Assembly: GCA_031258915.1 (NCBI GenBank) | Contig: JAIRMD010000174.1 | Span: 1-6,642, forward strand | Source: Prevotellaceae bacterium | GTDB taxonomy: Bacteria > Bacteroidota > Bacteroidia > Bacteroidales > UBA932 | DNA length: 6,642 bases | Direction: 5' to 3' | Shown here: positions 1 through 6,407 of the stretch, piece after piece | How the letters are laid out: every line of letters starts with the position of its first letter | How positions within the stretch are numbered: the first letter of the stretch is position 1 | The notes under the pieces: generated by a model | The model's input: only the letters and a program-made list of their open reading frames with translations | Databases searched by the model: none | What the model was told of the DNA's origin: nothing | Made by a program: the position numbers and the translations under genes

Positions 1-941
1 CAGCTGACGGTGTACTTCAGGCTCAAGCCGGTGTGCGTTTCGTACATTTTGCGCCCGGCGGCTTCGTAGTCGCCCTTTTTCAGCAGCTCGCAGGTGTCGA
101 GCAGCCGCTGAATTTCCTCAACAACAAACTCGGCGCGAATGTAGTCAACGGCGCTCACTTGGCTTGCCACTTCTTTCAGCATGTCGAGGCTGGCGTCGCG
201 GAGCAGCGCCACCTTGGGGTGTTTTTTGGCGATGGCGGCCACCACCCTTTCGCACGATTCGCGCCGCTCGTTGTACTCGCCTCCGAGCATGTGCGCTACG
301 CAGGTGTTGATGAGCGTCAGCCTGTACCCCTTCGGGTCAAACGGGAAGTACTCGTACTCCAGCGAGCGGCAGTCTAAGCGGATGAGCGAGCCTTCCTTTC
401 CGAAGCAGGAGGCGAACTGGTCCATGATGCCGCACTTCACGCCCACGTAGTTGTGCTCGGTAGCCTGACCTGCCAGCGCGAGCTGCAGGCGGTCGAAGCT
501 GAGCTTGAAGGTGTCGTTCAGCGCAAAGCCGACGCAGCTCTCCAGCGCAGCCGACGACGACATGCCTGCGCCGAGCGGAACATCGCCGGAAATCAGGATG
601 TCGAACCCGGGAATTTCAGCCCCCTTTTTTATCAGCTCCCTGCACACGCCAAAGATGTACTGCGCCCACCTGTCCTTTGGCTTGTCCGCTTCCTTCAGGC
701 CAAACTCGCTGCTTAGCGACACCTGCTGCGGATTTTCGTCGGGAGCGTAGGCGCGAACTTTGGCCGTACCGTTTGGCTTGATGGCGCAGTAGATGGCCTT
801 GTCTATGGCGCCGGGCAGCACGAAGCCGCCGTTGTAGTCGGTATGCTCGCCAATCAGGTTGATGCGCCCGGGTGAGGCATATACGGCGCTTTCTGCGCCG
901 TACAGCTCCCGGAATTTTGTGGTGATTTTTGCTATGTCCAT
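1..941 (-). CDS. galK: Galactokinase, C-terminus cut by the window edge
   Basis: Cytoplasmic GHMP-family kinase that converts alpha-D-galactose plus ATP to galactose 1-phosphate, the first committed Leloir step. The 313 complete codons visible begin at the ATG at 939-941. Residues 25-36 are the galactokinase signature (GRINLIGEHTDY), residues 122-134 the glycine/serine-rich ATP-binding GHMP motif (PLGAGMSSSAALE), and D174 in CGIMDQF aligns with the catalytic aspartate. The reading frame runs off the left edge at a TVS-TG. sequence matching the conserved YEVSC region. About 70 residues of a usual 380-390, including the third GHMP motif, are therefore outside the window. It lies 36 bp downstream of the MFS permease gene, with an A/T-rich leader and no Shine-Dalgarno, and is probably the fourth gene of the galactose operon. 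No damage is seen in the visible part, and the identification is firm. Confidence 0.97.
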   Translation of the reverse strand, partial: MDIAKITTKFRELYGAESAVYASPGRINLIGEHTDYNGGFVLPGAIDKAIYCAIKPNGTAKVRAYAPDENPQQVSLSSEFGLKEADKPKDRWAQYIFGVCRELIKKGAEIPGFDILISGDVPLGAGMSSSAALESCVGFALNDTFKLSFDRLQLALAGQATEHNYVGVKCGIMDQFASCFGKEGSLIRLDCRSLEYEYFPFDPKGYRLTLINTCVAHMLGGEYNERRESCERVVAAIAKKHPKVALLRDASLDMLKEVASQVSAVDYIRAEFVVEEIQRLLDTCELLKKGDYEAAGRKMYETHTGLSLKYTVS

Positions 942-977
942 GTTATACAGATTTTAAATAGTTTGCGTAAAAATCTT

Positions 978-2291
978 TTACCCAACGGCAATGTTTTTGT
1001 TGACGTTCTTGCATCCTGCCAGCGCATAGTAGAGCAGGTAAATGAGGGCAGCAACAATTACCCAGTAGCTTGTGAGGTAGTCTCCCGATATGTCCACTAC
1101 GTAGTTTTGGAACAGCGGGAGTATTCCGCCGCCGCATACCAGCACCATGAAGTATCCCGATGCTTTTTCGGTGTACTTTCCAAGCCCTTCAACGGCGAGG
1201 TTAAAAATCCCCCCCCACATGATAGAAGTGCACAGGCCGCAGAGCACAAGCAGCGCCGCGCTAACGGGTACGTTTGCTAACCCAAAAAGGGCATCCGGCG
1301 CGTTTTTAAACACGGGGAGGTTTACGAAGCTGGTTGTGGGGCAGAGAATGGAGGTTACAACAAGCACCAGCCCTAAGGCAGAAACGCCAACCATCATCAG
1401 CTTAGAGGAAACCTTGCTCGCTATCGAGGCGCCAACCAAGCGGCCAACGAGCATCAGCAGCCAGTAGGTGCCGGCTACAGAGCCTGCTATTGACTCGGCG
1501 TTGCCGCTGGCAAGCTTGAGCACATCCAGATCGGGGTTTTGCAGCCACTTGTTTAGAATGTTGGGAATACCGACTTCGATGCCTACGTACACAAAGATAG
1601 CCACCGCGCCAAGCACGAAGTGGCGGAACGAAAGCGGCCCATACTTCGATTTTTCGCCCGCAGCGGCGCCGGCCGGTTTTTCCTTTTCCGGAATAGAGGC
1701 TATGGCAATGGCAATAAACGCTACCGCAAAAACGGCTAAGGCGGAGAACATGAGCGGGAATACGTGCTCAATTTTTGCCTCGCTAATGCTGGGCAGCAAA
1801 ATTCCCGTAAGGATGATGACCGTTGTTCCGCACAGGGAGTTGAACGTACCTCCCACCTGTATCAGCTGGTTGCCGCGGTTACCGCCGCCGCCAAGCGTAT
1901 TGAGCATGGGGTTGACAACGGTGTTGAGCAAGCACATGGAGAAGCCTGCCACAAATGCTCCGAGTAGGTAAACGCCCATTGCGGAGGCGTTGTCGATAAC
2001 CCCCGAGAGCGTCTGTATACCCACGCCAACAAAGCCCACGGCGATGGCTATCAGCGCCGTCCTTTTGTAGCCCTGCCGCTGAAGCAGGAGGCCTGCCGGC
2101 ACACCCATTATGGCGTAGGCAATAAAGTTGGCAAATACGCCCAGCGTCCCCATCCAGTTGGGCACGGCGAACTGGTTTTTCAGCACATCCCCCATTGGCG
2201 ATGCAAGGTTGGTAATAAATGAGATCATTCCAAATAGGAAGATCATCATGATGATGGCAACAATGTTGCCCTGTTTTTTTTGCTTACTCAT
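978..2291 (-). CDS. FHS-family MFS sugar permease (glucose/galactose/fucose type)
   Basis: A 437-residue inner-membrane protein with about 12 hydrophobic segments split into two halves by a charged loop (roughly residues 200-222), the normal MFS layout and length. Residues 67-77 (GLLLQRQGYKR) form the loop 2-3 motif. Blocks compare well from memory with E. coli FucP: D35 in GDVLKNQF with D46, NP at 127-128 in the CLLNTVVNP block, and TFNS at 149-152 with the substrate-site block around N162. FucP Glu135 appears to be Asn123 here, so proton coupling may differ. Its position between an SGLT-type gene and galK argues for galactose or glucose import, as for the equivalent Bacteroides permease. 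The start is the ATG at 2289-2291, preceded by a 71-bp AT-rich spacer with no Shine-Dalgarno. A G8 run lies in codons 359-361 and an A8 run in codons 4-6. Family is confident; the exact sugar is inferred. Confidence 0.92.
   Translation of the reverse strand: MSKQKKQGNIVAIIMMIFLFGMISFITNLASPMGDVLKNQFAVPNWMGTLGVFANFIAYAIMGVPAGLLLQRQGYKRTALIAIAVGFVGVGIQTLSGVIDNASAMGVYLLGAFVAGFSMCLLNTVVNPMLNTLGGGGNRGNQLIQVGGTFNSLCGTTVIILTGILLPSISEAKIEHVFPLMFSALAVFAVAFIAIAIASIPEKEKPAGAAAGEKSKYGPLSFRHFVLGAVAIFVYVGIEVGIPNILNKWLQNPDLDVLKLASGNAESIAGSVAGTYWLLMLVGRLVGASIASKVSSKLMMVGVSALGLVLVVTSILCPTTSFVNLPVFKNAPDALFGLANVPVSAALLVLCGLCTSIMWGGIFNLAVEGLGKYTEKASGYFMVLVCGGGILPLFQNYVVDISGDYLTSYWVIVAALIYLLYYALAGCKNVNKNIAVG
1209..1216 (-). 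repeat. G8 homopolymer tract inside the MFS permease gene
   Basis: Eight consecutive C on the plus strand read as G8 on the coding strand, spanning the end of TGG and two GGG codons (W359, G360, G361). The frame is intact as given. Slippage by one base would truncate or scramble the last three transmembrane segments. Such runs can be phase-variable or a source of assembly error; there is no evidence here for either. Confidence 0.85.
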
Positions 2292-2362
2292 AGTAAATAA
2301 ATAATAATTAAATAGTTAAAAAAATAGGCTTAATGGTTTGTTGAATTTAAAAATCATGCCTT

Positions 2363-4054
2363 TTACCAAAAATACGCATAGAATGCTGCGCAAATTACGA
2401 CTACTCCTGCCGAGGCAACCACATCCACCCAGCTCCAGCTTGCGCGGGTTTCGGTTTTTTGCGCGGCGCTTTGCGTAGCGAAGGTAATGCCCTTGAGCTT
2501 CTCTTCGCTTGCCTGTGAGGTAAAGAAGCTGGTAGCGATCATCAGCAGCACGATAAACAGCAGCAGGAATACCTCAAATACCAGCCAGTTGGTGCTCCAA
2601 AACCAGCTAAGCCCGCCAAGCCCCTCTACGGCGCTCAGCTCTCCGGCAAATATGTTGCAAACCAAGCGTACCATTCCGATAACAAAGCCAACGATGAGGC
2701 CGGTCTCCCCCGCCTTTGGCGTTATTTTCTTTGAGAAAATGCCCAGCAGGAAAACGGCAACAATAGCAGGCGCAAGGAGCGATTGCACTTCCTGCAGGTA
2801 GTTGTACAGGCTGCCAAGCCCCATCATGATGGGAATCCAAATAAGCCCCAGCGCAACCACCACCCACGTTGCTGCGCGCCCTATCCATACCAATTTTTTA
2901 TCGCCTGCATCGGGGTGTTTAGGCTTATAGAAATCGACGGTATAAAGCGTTGCGCAAGAATTAAAGAATGCTGCAAGCGAAGCCACAAGCGCACAGATAA
3001 ACCCGATGGTAACAATTCCTTTTACCCCTACGGGCAGCACAAATTTGACCATAGCGCCAAAGGCCTCGTCGGTAGCGCCCAGTACAAAGCCCGATTCGGG
3101 GCTGGCGGCCAGCGCTGCGGCAACCATTCCGGGAATAAGGAACATAAACACCGGCAGTATTTTAAGGTATCCCGAAAGAATAGTTCCTTTGCGCATCTCC
3201 TTTATATTCTTTCCGCCAAGCACGCGCTGTACAATATGCTGGTCGGTGCACCAGTACCAGAACCCGATGATGGAAGCGCCAATAAACACCCACACGCCGG
3301 GAAATTTGTCGTACAGCGGGTCGCTTTTATCAAAGTGCATCAGGTGGTTTGCGCCAAAACCTTCGTTCATTTGCCGGGCGTGGTCGAGCATGTTCGTCCA
3401 GCCTTGGGCAACAGAGCCTCCGCCTAAAGCCGACAAGCCCAAAAACAGCACAAGGAAAGAGCCTATGATGAGGATAGGCGTTTGAATTTTAGAAAGCGTC
3501 ATTACGCCCTTCATTCCCCCGAAGACGGTAAACGCGCCGGTTAGCAGCACCAAGCCGATTGCGCCGTACCAGAACGGCAGGCCAAGCAAGCTTTCCATGA
3601 AAATGCCGCCGGTAAATGCAGTAACACTCACCTTTGTCAGCACATACGAAATAAGCGTAATGATGGACAGCCATGAGCTTGTATTGCGGGTGTAGCGGCG
3701 GTTCAGAAATTCGGGCATGGTAAACACGCCGCTATGCTTGTAGAAAGGCACAAAAAGCCACCCCAAAACCAAAATCATCCAGCCCTGCATTTCCCAGTGC
3801 GCCATTCCCATGCCGGTTTCGGCGCCGGCACCGGCAAGCCCCACAAGGTGCTCCGAGCCGATGTTGGCGGCAAAAATAGCGGCGCCCATTACGTACCAAG
3901 GCTCGCCGCCTAAGAAGTAGGCGCGGCTGGATTCGCCTCCCTGAAGCCGCTTCTGCTTTTGGATGGATCGCCATACAAGCCACGCGATAAGTACTACCCC
4001 AGCAGCTATAATGCCCCAGTCAAGGGCTTCAAATTGATGTGAGTTCCAATTCAT
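2363..4054 (-). CDS. SGLT-type Na+/galactose (glucose) symporter, SSS family
   Basis: A 563-residue polytopic inner-membrane protein with about 14 hydrophobic segments (first near 11-29, last near 541-562), matching the length and fold of Vibrio vSGLT and the animal SGLTs. The sugar-site residues of human SGLT1 appear conserved by hand alignment: N64, H69 (in SEHLVGLAGAG), E88, Y267 and W268 in WYWCTDQ, K298 in GYLK, and Q421 in YLQE. The WYWCTDQ block and H69 look more like human SGLT1 than vSGLT, which has Gln69. At the Na2 sodium site, A355 and S359 match vSGLT A361 and S365, while S364 is replaced by A358. It would import galactose or glucose with Na+. It starts 29 bp after galM, with the ATG at 4052-4054 and no Shine-Dalgarno. 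A 71-bp spacer separates it from the MFS gene. Family is very sure; choice of hexose is inferred from galM and galK. Confidence 0.96.
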   Translation of the reverse strand: MNWNSHQFEALDWGIIAAGVVLIAWLVWRSIQKQKRLQGGESSRAYFLGGEPWYVMGAAIFAANIGSEHLVGLAGAGAETGMGMAHWEMQGWMILVLGWLFVPFYKHSGVFTMPEFLNRRYTRNTSSWLSIITLISYVLTKVSVTAFTGGIFMESLLGLPFWYGAIGLVLLTGAFTVFGGMKGVMTLSKIQTPILIIGSFLVLFLGLSALGGGSVAQGWTNMLDHARQMNEGFGANHLMHFDKSDPLYDKFPGVWVFIGASIIGFWYWCTDQHIVQRVLGGKNIKEMRKGTILSGYLKILPVFMFLIPGMVAAALAASPESGFVLGATDEAFGAMVKFVLPVGVKGIVTIGFICALVASLAAFFNSCATLYTVDFYKPKHPDAGDKKLVWIGRAATWVVVALGLIWIPIMMGLGSLYNYLQEVQSLLAPAIVAVFLLGIFSKKITPKAGETGLIVGFVIGMVRLVCNIFAGELSAVEGLGGLSWFWSTNWLVFEVFLLLFIVLLMIATSFFTSQASEEKLKGITFATQSAAQKTETRASWSWVDVVASAGVVVICAAFYAYFW

Positions 4055-4083
4055 GGTACAATATTTTTTTTACTTTGGGGAGG

Positions 4084-5241
4084 TTATTTGGTAGAGAACT
4101 TGTAAACAGTTTCGCTTGCGTAGGTTTGCCCCGGCTGCAGCTCCGTGCTTGGGAAATCGGGGCGGTTGGGGGTGTCGGGGAAGTGCTGCGTTTCGAGGCA
4201 AAAGCCGGAGCGCTTGCCGTACTGCACATCGCCTACGCCCACAAGGGTGCCGTCCAAAAAGTTGCCGGCGTAGAATTGCACGCCCGGCTCGGTGGTGTAA
4301 ACCTCCATCGTTCGTCCGCTGAGCGGCTCATAGACCGTTGCCGCTAAGCTAAGCGTGCCGCCGCCGGAGTTGAGCACAAAGTTGTGGTCGTAGCCGCCGC
4401 CGTTCTTCAGCTGCTCGTTGTCGTCGTTGATGCGCTCGCCAATGGTGCGCGGCGTGCGGAAGTCAAAGGGCGTTCCCTCAACCTCCACCGGCAGCCCAAC
4501 GGGAATAAGGCCTGCATCTACCGCCGTGTATTTGTCCGCCAGAATGGAGAGCTCGTGCCCCAGCACGTCGGAGGCTTTACCCGCCGACAGGTTGAAGTAG
4601 GCGTGGTTGGTGAGGTTGCAGTGCGTGAGCTTGTCGGTGGTTGCCCTGTAGCTTATCTTCAGCTCGTTGTTTTTCGTTAGCCGGTAGGTAACCTCTACGT
4701 TCAGGTTGCCCGGGTAGCCTTCTTCGCCGTCCTTGCTCAGGTAATTCAGGATAAGGCCTACCGTATCTTTTTCGAGCAGCTCCGTAGCGTCCCACACGGC
4801 CTTGTCAAAGCCCTGCAAGCCGCCGTGCAGGTGGTTAGCGCCGTTGTTGGCGGCAAGCGCATACTCCACCCCGCCGAGCGTAAACTTTGCGCTGCCGATG
4901 CGGTTTCCGTAGCGGCCAATCAGGGCACCAAAGTAAGGCCCCGACTTGAGGAACTCCTCGCTGCGGTAGCCGTCGAGCGACGGAAAGCCAAGCGTGATGT
5001 TGCCGGATACGCCCTCTTTGTCGGGTGTCCACAGCTCCGTGATAGCGCCGCCGTAGGTGGCTATTTTCAGTGTTACCCCCTGACCGTTGGCGAGGGTGTA
5101 GCGGTCAACTTTCCGACCGTCGTGCATGCCAAATGACTCTTTTGTAATTCTCATTTTGTTGCTTGTTTTGTTGCCGCCACACGAGCATACGCCTACGCTT
5201 ACTGCTGCTATGGCTGCGAGGTTTATAAATTTTCTGTTCAT
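4084..5241 (-). CDS. galM: Aldose 1-epimerase (mutarotase), lipoprotein form
   Basis: Interconverts the alpha and beta anomers of galactose or glucose, supplying the alpha form used by galactokinase. The 385 residues comprise a lipoprotein leader plus a full GalM beta-sandwich domain from about residue 36. Family motifs visible are GRYGNRIG (109-116), NHLHGG (136-141), TNHAYFNL with the catalytic acid H213, GYDHN with D285, and LETQHFPDTPN with the catalytic base E350. The leader (MNRKF, hydrophobic stretch, then VCSC) predicts lipidation at C21. The mature end, C-G-G-N-K-T, lacks acidic residues, so a periplasm-facing anchor is more likely than surface display. The start is the ATG at 5239-5241, needed to keep the leader. 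It lies 63 bp downstream of the deoxyhypusine synthase-like gene and heads the galactose block, with the SGLT-type symporter gene 29 bp further on. Confidence 0.95.
   Translation of the reverse strand: MNRKFINLAAIAAVSVGVCSCGGNKTSNKMRITKESFGMHDGRKVDRYTLANGQGVTLKIATYGGAITELWTPDKEGVSGNITLGFPSLDGYRSEEFLKSGPYFGALIGRYGNRIGSAKFTLGGVEYALAANNGANHLHGGLQGFDKAVWDATELLEKDTVGLILNYLSKDGEEGYPGNLNVEVTYRLTKNNELKISYRATTDKLTHCNLTNHAYFNLSAGKASDVLGHELSILADKYTAVDAGLIPVGLPVEVEGTPFDFRTPRTIGERINDDNEQLKNGGGYDHNFVLNSGGGTLSLAATVYEPLSGRTMEVYTTEPGVQFYAGNFLDGTLVGVGDVQYGKRSGFCLETQHFPDTPNRPDFPSTELQPGQTYASETVYKFSTK
5179..5241 (-). other. Lipoprotein signal peptide of GalM, lipidated at Cys21
   Basis: Residues 1-21 carry N-terminal Arg/Lys at 3-4, a hydrophobic core from about 5 to 18, and a V-C-S-C box with the modified cysteine at 5179-5181. 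Val at -3 and Ser at -1 fit signal peptidase II rules; Cys at -2 is unusual. The alternative Cys19 has Val at -1 and is a poorer site. The following G-G is typical of Bacteroidota lipoproteins. Confidence 0.8.
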
Positions 5242-5304
5242 GGTAAGTGTTGTTAAAAATTATTGGTACATTAAATTCGCCGTGTAAATATGAGGATTAT
5301 TTTT

Positions 5305-6348
5305 TTATTTAGCAACAAATAGCGTAGCATAATTTTTTGGCGTGCGCTTTTTCCAGTCGCCCTTATGGTAGGCGTAGCTGGCTATGAGCGGCGCTACGGT
5401 GGTAGCTTCGGCGTACACCATTTGCTCGTAAGCGGTGTCAACTTTTCCCCAGCTGCTGGCCTCCTTGAGCGTAGAGCTGGAGCAGGCGCCGTCGCGCACG
5501 TCGGCTACGGTGATTTGAACAGCGTACTTGTGCATGGGAACATTCTTGCCTAAGCATTCGGCGCAAACCACCGTGTCCTGCGCAAAATTTTTGGGTGCGC
5601 CTCCGCCAACCATGAACAGCCCCGTTACCTTGGCGGCAATCTTAACGTCCGTCAGCTCGCGAAAGTCGGCCACAGAGTCAATGGTAACGTAGGGCAGCCC
5701 TTGCTTTATCCGCTCCGCTTGGTGCATCACCAGGCCAAAGCCCGCGCTGCAATCGGAGAACGCCGGCACAAAGATAGGCACGCTTTTTTCGTAGCAGGTT
5801 TGGATGAGCGATTCTTTTTTCTTCGCATTTTTGGCAAGCCATTTGCCTATTTCGCCAGTAAACTCGCGCGACGAGTAGGGGCGCGGCTCAAGCGTGTCGG
5901 CTATTGCCTTAATCGCGGCGTCGCACGCCTGCAGCTCCTCCTCGTCGATGTAGGTGTCGTAAATGCGGTCGATGTAGAGGCTGCGCAGCGTTGCGTCGTC
6001 TGCGTGCTGCGTTCCCCTGTAGTGCCGGTAGCCGAGCGCCTCAAAAAAATCCATGTCAATGACGGAGGCGCCGGTAGCCACCACAGCATCTACCATGTTG
6101 CACGCCACCATATCGACGTACACTTGCATGCACCCGCCGGCGCTGGTGCTGCCCGCGAGCGTGAGGATGTTGCTGCACGAGGCATCTTTTATCATCATTT
6201 GCAGAATGTCGGCGGCGCGGGCGGTTTCGCGAGCGGCAAACGACATGCGGCGCATCGCGTCAACGATTTCAGCGCTATTAATTTTTTTTATATCTACGTG
6301 CTGCACTACTTCGCTGAGCAGCGACTTTTTGGTCTGTTGTTCGGACAT
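5305..6348 (-). CDS. Deoxyhypusine synthase-family enzyme (bacterial type; possible homospermidine synthase)
   Basis: A 347-residue, probably cytoplasmic NAD-dependent enzyme of the deoxyhypusine synthase fold; eukaryotic DHS is about 370 residues. The strongest evidence is near the C-terminus: E296-A-S-S-W300-G-K302 matches human EAVSWGK, in which Lys329 carries the aminobutyl intermediate. Also seen are LAGSTSAGG (64-72) in the N-terminal nucleotide-binding half, VPAFSDCSAGFG (194-205) and GGGAPKN (248-254). The last block is the bacterial form; where eukaryotic enzymes have the spermidine-site His288 this protein has other residues. Bacteria have no eIF5A, so eIF5A modification is unlikely. 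Family relatives use spermidine or putrescine to make homospermidine, which is the best guess here. The ATG at 6346-6348 follows a heptamer-repeat leader with in-frame stops (first at 6370-6372), so no longer start is possible. An A8 run spans codons 20-23. Family is sure; the reaction is uncertain. Confidence 0.92.
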   Translation of the reverse strand: MSEQQTKKSLLSEVVQHVDIKKINSAEIVDAMRRMSFAARETARAADILQMMIKDASCSNILTLAGSTSAGGCMQVYVDMVACNMVDAVVATGASVIDMDFFEALGYRHYRGTQHADDATLRSLYIDRIYDTYIDEEELQACDAAIKAIADTLEPRPYSSREFTGEIGKWLAKNAKKKESLIQTCYEKSVPIFVPAFSDCSAGFGLVMHQAERIKQGLPYVTIDSVADFRELTDVKIAAKVTGLFMVGGGAPKNFAQDTVVCAECLGKNVPMHKYAVQITVADVRDGACSSSTLKEASSWGKVDTAYEQMVYAEATTVAPLIASYAYHKGDWKKRTPKNYATLFVAK

Positions 6349-6351
6349 TCG

Positions 6352-6407
6352 GATTTCAGATTTCAGATTTCAGATTTCAGATTTTAAATTTTAAATTTCA
6401 AATTTTA
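6352..6407. repeat. Heptanucleotide tandem repeat, 8 units, filling the intergenic spacer
   Basis: Eight directly abutting 7-bp units, plus-strand consensus RATTTYA, run without a break in register. The order is GATTTCA four times, then GATTTTA, AATTTTA, AATTTCA and AATTTTA. In the coding orientation the unit is TRAAATY, so every unit starts with TGA or TAA. Because 7 is not a multiple of 3, any three successive units place a stop in all three frames. The first unit in the coding direction contains the TAA of the upstream gene (6405-6407), and the last ends three bases before the ATG of the deoxyhypusine synthase-like gene. The four units nearest that ATG are identical, and the distal ones are degenerate. 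Confidence 0.97.

Noticed and set aside
2322..2364. Possible terminator after the SGLT gene: AGGC and GCCT followed by a run of seven T on the coding strand
   Set aside because: The stem is only four strong pairs with a loop of nearly 30 bases, too weak for an intrinsic terminator. The arrangement fits a simple AT-rich spacer inside an operon.
2783..3485. Plus-strand open frames of 159-214 codons across the SGLT gene
   Set aside because: They lie opposite a conserved 14-segment transporter whose motifs are unmistakable, overlap each other in different frames, and show no recognisable protein features.
978..4054. Mobile-element origin for the two transporter genes
   Set aside because: No transposase, terminal inverted repeats, target duplications or tRNA remnants flank them, and codon use is not clearly different from galM and galK.
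5255..5262. Coding-strand TAATTTTT in the spacer before galM, near the Bacteroidota -7 consensus TAnnTTTG
   Set aside because: The final G is missing, no good -33 TTTG/TTG box sits 19-21 bases upstream, and transcription from it would leave only a few bases of leader. AT-rich spacers give such matches by chance, so whether galM has its own promoter is undecided.
5701..6387. Long plus-strand open frame (228 codons) running antisense to the deoxyhypusine synthase-like gene and into the heptamer repeat
   Set aside because: It is the complement of a well-supported conserved gene; its length comes from GC-rich codon bias, and its tail is just the repeat translated as D-F-R-F-Q-I-S. No family motif is visible.
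6399..6407. Coding-strand TAAAATTTG at the upstream stop codon as a possible -7 element for the deoxyhypusine synthase-like gene
   Set aside because: The spacing within the element is one base too long for TAnnTTTG, and the only nearby TTG is far too close for a -33 box.
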